NCBI GenBank assembly: GCA_015655535.1 | Contig: JAATEW010000139.1 | Location: forward strand, 1 to 20,773 | Source of the DNA: Hyphomicrobiales bacterium | Lineage (GTDB): Bacteria; Pseudomonadota; Alphaproteobacteria; Rhizobiales; Beijerinckiaceae | Length of the DNA: 20,773 bases | Reading direction: 5' to 3' | Part shown: one piece after another, positions 15,004 through 20,773 of the stretch | Numbering within the stretch: position 1 is the first letter of the stretch | Layout of the letters: each line of letters starts with the position of its first letter | Position numbers and translations under genes: made by a program | Notes under the pieces: generated by a model | Seen by the model: only the letters and a program-made list of their open reading frames with translations | What the model was told of the DNA's origin: nothing | Databases searched by the model: none

Positions 15004-17329
15004 CTGTATATTCCCCTATTCGAAAAAATTTGCTTCGTTGCATGCACAGGTATTTTTCAACAAGTTCGACTCGGAGCGGGCGGCTGATGAAGAAGCCTTG
15101 CGCAAAATCACACCTATAGCTGGAGAGCATCTTGTATTGTTCCTCCGTTTCGATACCTTCGGCGACGACCTGAATTCCAAGACTATGCGCGAGATTGATG
15201 ATCGCGCTGATGATGATCTCGTCGCCTTTGCGCTGGTCGAGACCACGCACGAAACTTTTGTCGATTTTGATGCGGCTCACCGGAAATCGCTGCAAATGCG
15301 ACAAGGATGCAAATCCGGTCCCGAAATCATCGAGCGCTATTCGAACACCAAGTTCGTGGATGGCGTCCAGCGATCTTCCAATTCCATCGACGGCGCGATC
15401 GAGAAGCACATTCTCAGTGACCTCGATCTCCAGATCCCGGGGCTCAAGACCAAAGCGCGAAATCGTCGAACGGATCGTATGGACAAAGTCCTGTTGAAGC
15501 AGTTGCGCAGCCGCCACATTGACGGCGACCGGACCCGATTCAATCCGCCGCTTCCTGAGGTTCCTTAAAGCCATCAGCGCTTTTTCCAGCACCCGGCGTC
15601 CGAGCTCGACGATCAAGCCGGCCTCTTCCGCGACGGGTATGAATTCGGCCGGCGCAACCGGTTGCCCGGCATGTTGCCAGCGCGCGAGCGCCTCGAAGCC
15701 GGAATGCCGGCCAGTGCTGAAATCTGTCTGGGGCTGTAGCGCGATTTCGATTTCGTCGCGCGCTATCGCCGCGCGCAGCGCTTCGGCAAGCGCATTGTCC
15801 CTGTCCACGCGTTCGCGCAGGCTAGGCTCGAAGACGCAATACGTTCCTCGGCCACGCGCTTTTGCCTCGTAGAGCGCGATGTCCGCATGTTTTAGCAGGT
15901 CTTTGGGCGTGCCGCCGTCTTTATGGAGAAAGGCGACACCGAAGCTTGACGCGCAGGCAAGGGATTGCGCTCCCACCTCGACCGGGCGCTTGGCGACAGC
16001 AACCAGCCTCTTCACCAGCCGCAGCGCATCGTCCTCATCGGTCAGATTCGACAAAATCAACGCGAACTCGTCCCCGCCCAAACGGGCCACGACATCATGT
16101 CTGCGCACGGCATCGTGGAAACGCTCTGCGATGCAGACGAGCACCTCGTCGCCGACCTGATGCCCGAGCGTATCGTTGACGCTCTTGAAACCGTCGAGGT
16201 CGGCGATGATCAAGGCAGCGATGACATGCGGGCGTTGTTTGGCGGAAAGAGCCTGTTCCAAACGGTCGAGCAGGGCGCGACGGTTGAAGAGCCCCGTCAA
16301 CGGATCACGCTCGGCTTGGCGGCGAATGGAATCCTCCGCCAGCTTGAGTTCCGTAATATCGGTGCGGACGCCGACGACGTGCCCGTTGGCCGATCTCCGT
16401 TCTTGAACCAGCACCCAGCGCCCGCTGGCGAGCTGCTGAATGACGCGCTTGCCCGGATCCTTGTGCTCTTTTATCTGAGCGGCAATCCAGGCTTCCTGAG
16501 ATGCAGGGGCGTATCTCGAAAAGACGAACTGCCCGTTTTCGACTCCCAATCGGAGCAGGTCTTCATAGCTTATGCCTTCCTGGATCGCGTGTGCCGTCTC
16601 CCTGTAAATCTCTTTGAAGGCTGCGTTGCACAGGATCAGCCGGTCATCGGCGTCGAAGGCCAAGATCGCATCAGGGACGGATTCGAGAACGTCCCAGAGA
16701 AGCGCCTCGGCCTTTTTTCGTTTCAGATTTTCTTCGGCACGGCTCGCCTCGGCGAGCTTGCGCTTGGTGATGTCATAACGGATCGAGACATATCCGCTGA
16801 TAACGCGCTTCGCATTCCACTTCGGCGCAATCGTCGTATCGACCCAATATAATGCGCCGTCTTTTGCGCGATTGCAGATATCGCCATGCCATATCTGGCC
16901 GGAGGAAATCACCGTCCAAAGCTGGGCGAAGAATTCACGCGGATGATAGTTTGAGTTGAGGATGGCATGCGTTCTGCCGATCAGCTCTTCGCGTGAATAT
17001 TGGCTGATCTCGCAAAACGGATCGTTGACGTTGACGATGATGCCTTCGGCATCGGTCACAGCCGCGATCGTATGTCGATTGAGCGCATCCTTGTAGGAGA
17101 TGAGCTCCAATTCGGCATCCAGCATAGCCGCGGCATTGCACGTAGAAGCTTTGCCGTAGCGCTCGACGTCGCTACCGGTGCCTAGAGCCTCACTGTTGAG
17201 CTGGCTCTTCCCATCGTTGGCATGTTGCGCATCGGAAAGTCGGGCATTGCGTTCCAGCGCAGCCTGACGGCGGGCGGAATTCTCTTTGCAACCGTCGGAC
17301 TTTGTGTCGAAGTGCACAGGTGCCTCCAT
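14966..17329 (-). CDS. PAS-PAS-GGDEF-EAL c-di-GMP cyclase/phosphodiesterase
   Basis: This is a cytoplasmic 787-residue protein. A polar N-terminus of about 85 residues is followed by PAS1 (about 86-190), PAS2 (about 208-330), GGDEF (about 340-500) and EAL (about 515-765). The cyclase site GGDEF is intact (418-422), with a product-inhibition RxxD motif at R409-D412. The phosphodiesterase site also looks intact: E546 in EAL, N604, E636, D667/D668 in DDFGTG, K691, E724 and Q744. It could therefore make and degrade c-di-GMP. Its 3' end overlaps the globin receptor start by 38 bp. The ATG at 17329 lacks a good ribosome site, while AAAAGGA sits before an out-of-frame ATG at 17354; M69 (17125) is a fallback. 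Confidence 0.93.
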   Translation of the reverse strand: MEAPVHFDTKSDGCKENSARRQAALERNARLSDAQHANDGKSQLNSEALGTGSDVERYGKASTCNAAAMLDAELELISYKDALNRHTIAAVTDAEGIIVNVNDPFCEISQYSREELIGRTHAILNSNYHPREFFAQLWTVISSGQIWHGDICNRAKDGALYWVDTTIAPKWNAKRVISGYVSIRYDITKRKLAEASRAEENLKRKKAEALLWDVLESVPDAILAFDADDRLILCNAAFKEIYRETAHAIQEGISYEDLLRLGVENGQFVFSRYAPASQEAWIAAQIKEHKDPGKRVIQQLASGRWVLVQERRSANGHVVGVRTDITELKLAEDSIRRQAERDPLTGLFNRRALLDRLEQALSAKQRPHVIAALIIADLDGFKSVNDTLGHQVGDEVLVCIAERFHDAVRRHDVVARLGGDEFALILSNLTDEDDALRLVKRLVAVAKRPVEVGAQSLACASSFGVAFLHKDGGTPKDLLKHADIALYEAKARGRGTYCVFEPSLRERVDRDNALAEALRAAIARDEIEIALQPQTDFSTGRHSGFEALARWQHAGQPVAPAEFIPVAEEAGLIVELGRRVLEKALMALRNLRKRRIESGPVAVNVAAAQLLQQDFVHTIRSTISRFGLEPRDLEIEVTENVLLDRAVDGIGRSLDAIHELGVRIALDDFGTGFASLSHLQRFPVSRIKIDKSFVRGLDQRKGDEIIISAIINLAHSLGIQVVAEGIETEEQYKMLSSYRCDFAQGFFISRPLRVELVEKYLCMQRSKFFRIGEYTDDRRNTQPRLLK

Positions 17330-17333
17330 TCAC

Positions 17334-17353
17334 TATGCACGGTACCGTACATA
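17334..17353. promoter_or_regulatory. 20-bp near-perfect palindrome, candidate operator
   Basis: TATGCACGGT/ACCGTACATA pairs at nine of ten positions, with a perfect 10-bp core ACGGTACCGT. It lies between the divergent starts of the GGDEF-EAL gene (17329) and the Crp-family gene (17390), where a dimeric regulator would be expected to bind. The half-site does not match the Crp (TGTGA) or FNR (TTGAT) consensus, so the binder is unknown. Confidence 0.5.
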
Positions 17354-17389
17354 TGAGTCCTTTTGATATGGTTAATGGACGGACCTAGA

Positions 17390-18112
17390 ATGCGAAAAGG
17401 CTTTGCCGACAAGGCAGAGAATTCATCCGGCAAATGGGAAGTTCGCAATCGTGTGATTCTGTCGTTGCGACCTGCGGCGCAAGAGTTCCTGCACACTCGG
17501 CTTGTGACGAAAAAGCTGAAGTCCGGTCAGATTATTTATGAAGACGGGAAGCCTTGCACCCATGCCGTCTTTCCGCACGACGGCGTTATTTCGATCGTCG
17601 CTCACATGGATACCGGACGCAGCGTCGAAAAGGCGTCGATAGGCAAAGAGGGCTTTCTTGGCTTTGGATTGTTGGCGGGCGCTTCGAATGCAATGGGCAC
17701 CTCCATCGTCCGGGTTCCCGGCTACGCCTCTTGGCTCAGCGTCGAAGATTTGAAGGAAGCGCGGGAAGAATTCATTTGCGTGGGCGAAGCGATGCTCGGC
17801 TACGCAAAAGCGCTGATTTTCCAGCTTATGGAATCCGTCGCCTGCAATAGCTTGCATTCGGCCGACCAAAGAATTGCCCGGCTGCTCCTGCACACGCATG
17901 ACCGGATGGCAGATGATACGTTCGAACTCACCCAAAAGACGATTTCCGACGCGCTTGGACTGCGCCGGGCAACTGTTGGATCGGTGTGCTCAAATCTCCA
18001 AAAGAATGGTGCAATTCGCTATACGAGAGGTGACTTGAAAATCACCGACCGGAAGAAGTTGGAGAAGGCTTCGTGCGAATGCTACCAGCGCATACGCGCG
18101 GCATCCTTATAA
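17390..18112 (+). CDS. Crp/Fnr-family transcriptional regulator
   Basis: This is a 240-residue regulator. The N-terminal cyclic-nucleotide-type beta roll (about 30-130) contains LKSGQIIYEDGKPCTHAVFPHDGVISIV, and the C-terminal winged helix (about 170-225) contains LTQKTISDALGLRRATVGSVCSNLQ. There is no N-terminal four-cysteine cluster, so it is not an oxygen-sensing Fnr. The cNMP phosphate-binding arginine is not obvious, so the effector is unknown. I chose ATG at 17390; ATG 17375 and TTG 17363 are in frame upstream. It is divergent from the GGDEF-EAL gene across a palindrome and convergent with the TetR gene. The CECYQ stretch near the C-terminus recurs in this subfamily. Confidence 0.9.
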   Translation: MRKGFADKAENSSGKWEVRNRVILSLRPAAQEFLHTRLVTKKLKSGQIIYEDGKPCTHAVFPHDGVISIVAHMDTGRSVEKASIGKEGFLGFGLLAGASNAMGTSIVRVPGYASWLSVEDLKEAREEFICVGEAMLGYAKALIFQLMESVACNSLHSADQRIARLLLHTHDRMADDTFELTQKTISDALGLRRATVGSVCSNLQKNGAIRYTRGDLKITDRKKLEKASCECYQRIRAASL

Positions 18113-18181
18113 ATTAAGCCAGGACAGCTGAGCCCCCGCCGCATATCGAGCCGCCGCGTAAGCTCTCGACCTTGCAGGAAG

Positions 18182-18907
18182 CTAAGGCCCGTCCGCCCGC
18201 GGCCCGACACCATGAGTCAATAAAGCGACGGCATGGCGCGCAATCTCTTCGGCGCCGATGCGGCGCCGGGCTGGATCGTTGCGCCAGATTTTCGCGAAAG
18301 CCAATGGCAGAAGCGTCAGGCCAAGCAGAGCCGGAATCACCAATGACGGCTCCAGATCCGCATTCAGTTGCCCCGCTTCCTGCCACTTGGCAATGCGGCG
18401 CCCCAATGCCTTTTGATGCGCGTCGCCAAAACGCTCGTGCATGCGCTGCTTTAAAATACCGCCCTCGCTGACAACGTCACGCACCCAAAGCGGAGCAAAC
18501 CACGGATGCTCGGTTGCGACGTCGACAAGGCGTTGCGCCAGTTGCGTGATCGCGGCGACCGGATCGCTGGCATTCGCCTCGAACACGCCACCGATCGCGG
18601 CGCGCAAAGGCAGAAAGCGCTCGTCTATGACGACATCGATCAATTGCTCACGGGTCTTGAAATAATAATGGACCATCGCAGGCGTCACGCCCGCTTCGCG
18701 TGCGATATCGCCAAGCGTCGTGTTGAGGATACCCTGCCGGGCGAAAAGCGTAAGCGCCGTGTCGAGCAGCCGGCCGCGCTGCTCCGCCCCGCTCGCCCCG
18801 CCCGCCGGCCGGCCAGGCCGGCGTAGCGCGGTCGTCTGCGATGCGCCGGACTTCACGATGTGCGCCACAGGTTTAGCCATTTCTTTCGCCGTCATATCCG
18901 TTTTCAT
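18182..18907 (-). CDS. TetR-family transcriptional repressor
   Basis: This 241-residue protein has an N-terminal extension of about 40 residues containing RRPGRPAGG (AT-hook-like), then a TetR helix-turn-helix (LGDIAREAGVTPAMVHYYFKTREQL, about 65-89) and a helical ligand-binding and dimerisation domain. The start at 18907 has GGGG directly against it, so ATG 18895, with that GGGG about 10 bp away, may be the true start. It is divergent from the MFS exporter, with a strong promoter and a palindrome between them. The usual role is repression of the exporter until a drug-like ligand binds. The inducer cannot be guessed. Confidence 0.92.
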   Translation of the reverse strand: MKTDMTAKEMAKPVAHIVKSGASQTTALRRPGRPAGGASGAEQRGRLLDTALTLFARQGILNTTLGDIAREAGVTPAMVHYYFKTREQLIDVVIDERFLPLRAAIGGVFEANASDPVAAITQLAQRLVDVATEHPWFAPLWVRDVVSEGGILKQRMHERFGDAHQKALGRRIAKWQEAGQLNADLEPSLVIPALLGLTLLPLAFAKIWRNDPARRRIGAEEIARHAVALLTHGVGPRADGP

Positions 18908-18916
18908 CCCCGTAGT

Positions 18917-18946
18917 TTGACAGACTCATACGGCGGCCAATATATT
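18917..18946 (+). promoter_or_regulatory. Sigma-70 type promoter of the MFS exporter
   Basis: TTGACA (18917-18922), an 18-bp spacer and TATATT (18941-18946) form a near-consensus promoter facing the exporter gene, about 40 bp upstream of its ATG. The expected transcription start falls in the palindrome that follows. Confidence 0.65.
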
Positions 18947-18952
18947 AATCTA

Positions 18953-18968
18953 TGAATTAATTAATTCA
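18953..18968. promoter_or_regulatory. Candidate TetR operator, 16-bp perfect palindrome
   Basis: TGAATTAATTAATTCA is a perfect 16-bp inverted repeat placed just after the -10 box of the exporter promoter and inside the divergent tetR-MFS gap. A TetR dimer bound here would block the transcription start. An overlapping TTAAT...ATTAA arrangement upstream may extend the site. Confidence 0.6.
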
Positions 18969-18985
18969 AGAAATCGAGCTCAGCC

Positions 18986-19774
18986 ATGGACGCCGATACT
19001 ACCGTGCCGACCGAAAGCCTGCCCGAGCGGGAGCACCCGCCGCTTCGGATCATCTTTCCGGCCTTGCTGCTCGTCATGCTGCTGGCGGCGCTCGATCAGA
19101 CCATCGTCTCGACCGCCTTGCCGACCATCGTCGGCGACCTCGGCGGCCTTGAGAGCCTTTCCTGGGTGGTCACGGCCTATCTGCTGAGCACGACTATCGT
19201 TATGCCGCTCTATGGCAAATTCGGCGATCTCTTCGGGCGCAAGATCGTCCTGCAAGCTGCGATAGGACTGTTTCTCGTCGGATCGGCGCTCTGCGGCCTT
19301 TCGCAGAACATGACTGAACTCATCCTGCTGCGCGCCTTGCAGGGCCTGGGCGGCGGCGGCCTGCTGGTCACGACTTTGGCTGCCATCGGCGACGTGGTTC
19401 CGCCTGCCAACCGCGGACGTTATCAAGGCGTCTTCGGCGGCGTCTTCGGATTTGCGACGATCATCGGACCTTTGATCGGCGGTTTCCTCGTCGAGCATCT
19501 GTCCTGGCATTGGATTTTCTACATAAACCTGCCGCTCGGCATAGGCGCACTGATGGTGATCGGCGCCGCTTTCCGGCCGCATACCACGCATGTGAAACAT
19601 AAGATCGATTACGCGGGCGCGGCCTTTCTCGCGCTGTCCTTGACCTGCATCATACTGTTCACGAGCCAAGGCGGCGTCATTCTGCCGTGGGACTCACTGC
19701 AACTCTGGGCGACACTCGGCCTCGGGCTCATCGCGACCGCTGGTTTCATCTATGCCGAACGTGGCGCGAGCTAA
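18986..19774 (+). CDS. DHA2-type MFS drug exporter, N-terminal part (in-frame stop)
   Basis: This is the N-terminal 262 residues of an EmrB/QacA-like proton-driven multidrug exporter. Eight membrane helices are visible, with LDQTIVSTALPTIVGDL (DHA2 motif D1), the loop 2-3 motif A YGKFGDLFGRK, the LLRALQGLGGGG motif and the GPLIGGFLVEHLSWHWIFYINLPLG segment (motif C and following). Translation ends at TAA (19772-19774) after FIYAERGAS, exactly where the family continues with a residue before PIMPLELF. The following codons stay in the same frame, so this is a nonsense codon and not a frameshift. It is controlled by the divergent TetR. On its own this half is unlikely to transport. Confidence 0.85.
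   Translation: MDADTTVPTESLPEREHPPLRIIFPALLLVMLLAALDQTIVSTALPTIVGDLGGLESLSWVVTAYLLSTTIVMPLYGKFGDLFGRKIVLQAAIGLFLVGSALCGLSQNMTELILLRALQGLGGGGLLVTTLAAIGDVVPPANRGRYQGVFGGVFGFATIIGPLIGGFLVEHLSWHWIFYINLPLGIGALMVIGAAFRPHTTHVKHKIDYAGAAFLALSLTCIILFTSQGGVILPWDSLQLWATLGLGLIATAGFIYAERGAS
19772..19774 (+). other. In-frame TAA interrupting the exporter gene
   Basis: The codon lies between AGC and CCG-ATC-ATG in one continuous frame from 18986 to 20494. Related exporters commonly have glutamate or aspartate before PI(M/L)PL here, so a GAA-to-TAA change is the simplest explanation. Confidence 0.75.
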
Positions 19775-19780
19775 CCGATC

Positions 19781-20494
19781 ATGCCGCTTGAGCTTTTCAA
19801 GCACCGCACGTTTCTGCTGACCAGCCTGATCGGCTTCATCGTCGGCATATCTTTGTATGGATCGATGACGTTCCTGCCGCTCTATCTGCAGGTCGTCAAA
19901 GGCTCGAGTCCTTCCGAGGCAGGCATGCAATTGCCGCCGCTGATGGGCGGCCTTCTGGTCATGTCGGTGGTGAGCGGCCGCGTCATCAGCAGGCTTGGAA
20001 AATATCGCTTCTTTCCGATCGCGGGCACTTTGCTTGTCAGCATTTCGATGATCCTGCTTGCCACTCTAGAGATTTCCTCGCCGCTTTGGCTCTTGTATCT
20101 TTACACGAGCCTGCTCGGCGCTGGCCTCGGGATGGTCTTGCAGGTGCTCGTTCTGGCCGTGCAGAACACGGTCGCGTTCAAGCATATGGGCGTAGCGACC
20201 TCCGGCGTGACCCTGTTCCGCTCGATCGGCGGCTCGGTCGGCGTCGCCGCCTTCGGCGCGGTCTTTTCCGGCGGCCTTCACGCGCGGCTTGCCACGCTCT
20301 TTCCACAAGGCGCCGGATCGCTGAACTCGATCAATGCCACCACGGTACATCAATTGCCGGAGGGGCTCCGCGACCAATATCTGCAAGCCTTCGCCGGATC
20401 GCTGCATATGGTCTATTTCGCAGCGGCCTGCGTTGTGGTGCTTGCCTTCGCGCTCGCGTGGCTGATCGAAGACGTTCCGCTGCGAGATAAATAA
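19781..20494 (+). CDS. DHA2-type MFS drug exporter, C-terminal part
   Basis: This is the C-terminal 237 residues of the same exporter, starting at the ATG 6 bp after the nonsense codon (MPLELFKHRTF...). Six membrane helices are visible, which together with the upstream eight make the 14 expected of DHA2 transporters. The stretch shows FLPLYLQVVKGSSPSEAGMQLPP, typical of the helix 9-10 region, and RSIGGSVGVAAFGAVFSG near helix 13. No second lesion is seen up to the natural stop. It could be made by reinitiation, by readthrough of the TAA, or not at all; no ribosome site of its own is clear. Confidence 0.8.
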   Translation: MPLELFKHRTFLLTSLIGFIVGISLYGSMTFLPLYLQVVKGSSPSEAGMQLPPLMGGLLVMSVVSGRVISRLGKYRFFPIAGTLLVSISMILLATLEISSPLWLLYLYTSLLGAGLGMVLQVLVLAVQNTVAFKHMGVATSGVTLFRSIGGSVGVAAFGAVFSGGLHARLATLFPQGAGSLNSINATTVHQLPEGLRDQYLQAFAGSLHMVYFAAACVVVLAFALAWLIEDVPLRDK

Positions 20495-20515
20495 CGCCAG
20501 CTAGCTTTGTTTAGC

Positions 20516-20562
20516 CGCGTTTCCTTCACGCGAACCGGTATCCACTTCGCTTGAAAACGCTA
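20516..20562. repeat. Dispersed extragenic repeat next to coq10 stop
   Basis: On the minus strand this reads AGCGTTTTCAAGCGAAG, then TGGATACCGGTTCGCGTGAA, then GGAAACGCG. I recognise it as an extragenic repeat scattered through many Rhizobiales genomes, with a self-complementary centre around ACCGGT. It lies just beyond the end of the coq10-like gene, whose TAG stop (20562-20560) is at its edge. The outer limit at the exporter side is approximate. No second copy occurs in this window. Confidence 0.6.
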
Positions 20563-20773
20563 TCCACGCCCATAGACCACATCGGCGCGCTGCTCGAAGG
20601 CCGCCGCGAATTTGCGGAAGGCTGCATCAAACACGCCGCCGACCACGGCGGCCAGCACACGGCTCTTGAACTCATTGGCGATCGCGAAATCGACGCGGCA
20701 GAGAGTGGTGCCCGTCTTCTCGTCCACCTCGTCGGTGAAGTTCCAATGGTTTTCGAGAGACTTGAACGGCCCG
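20560..20773 (-). CDS. Coq10/RatA-like START-domain protein, C-terminal part (cut by edge)
   Basis: The last 70 residues of a ubiquinone-binding COQ10/RatA-family protein enter from the right edge: GPFKSLENHWNFTDEVD, then TTLCRVDFAIANEFKSR, then AAVVGGVFDAAFRKFAAAFEQRADVVYG and a TAG stop. The family binds coenzyme Q or related lipids in a START-like barrel; bacterial homologues are often labelled RatA. The start lies outside the window. In the Rhizobiales order I recall, this gene sits beside cinA (with lipA beyond), so its position here marks the far end of an insertion. Confidence 0.88.
   Translation of the reverse strand, partial: GPFKSLENHWNFTDEVDEKTGTTLCRVDFAIANEFKSRVLAAVVGGVFDAAFRKFAAAFEQRADVVYGRG

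Noticed and set aside
18113..18181. Terminator between the convergent crp and tetR genes
   Set aside because: No stem followed by a T tract could be found in either direction.
18790..18822. GC-rich inverted repeat GCCGGCC-A-GGCCGGC
   Set aside because: It lies inside the tetR coding sequence and is explained by codons for the RPGRPAGG segment.
18980..19669. Minus-strand open frame of 229 codons opposite the exporter
   Set aside because: Gln/Arg/Asp-rich antisense translation of membrane-helix codons; no family resemblance.

Overview
The window is dense, high-GC DNA from an alphaproteobacterium of the Hyphomicrobiales (Rhizobiales). The best clue is gene order: dusB(nifR3)-ntrB-ntrC-ntrY-ntrX-...-hfq-hflX on one strand, with a fused ispDF and cinA on the other. 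As I recall it, this arrangement is shared by Sinorhizobium, Brucella, Bradyrhizobium and relatives. The style of the extragenic palindromic repeats fits Beijerinckiaceae/Methylocystaceae-like genomes, but I cannot name a genus from the sequence alone.

Layout. From about 10.9 kb down to 1, everything is on the minus strand: dusB, ntrB and ntrC (nitrogen-responsive two-component system), a roughly 155-bp palindromic repeat, ntrY and ntrX (second nitrogen/redox two-component system), a two-gene chromate transporter, a D-amino-acid aminotransferase, hfq, and the N-terminal part of hflX, which runs off the left edge just before its Walker A motif. Many junctions are tight or overlapping: dusB/ntrB by ATGA, ntrY/ntrX by 7 bp, ntrX/chrA by TGATG, chrA/chrA by GTGA. 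From 11.0 to 13.3 kb the plus strand carries ispDF (isoprenoid MEP pathway), a DUF433/DUF5615 toxin-antitoxin-like pair and cinA/pncC.

The stretch from about 13.35 to 20.5 kb looks accessory. In the syntenic Rhizobiales order I remember, cinA faces a coq10/ratA-like gene directly. Here that gene reappears, cut by the right edge, at 20560. The intervening 7.2 kb holds a soluble globin-coupled chemoreceptor and a PAS-PAS-GGDEF-EAL protein (same strand, genes overlapping by 38 bp), a divergent Crp-family regulator with a 20-bp near-perfect palindrome between them, and a TetR regulator divergent from a 14-TM DHA2-type MFS exporter. The exporter gene is interrupted by a single in-frame TAA.

How the genes work together. 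The left half is core nitrogen and RNA-level regulation (NtrBC, NtrYX, Hfq) with DusB and HflX as conserved neighbours. The right half looks like signal input (heme/O2-type globin sensor, c-di-GMP enzyme, Crp regulator) plus a drug-efflux module. The most notable observations are the globin receptor/c-di-GMP enzyme/Crp cluster with its palindrome, the chromate-transporter and toxin-antitoxin insertions into an otherwise conserved block, the recent-looking nonsense codon in the exporter, and two repeats lying exactly at the stop codons of ntrC and coq10.
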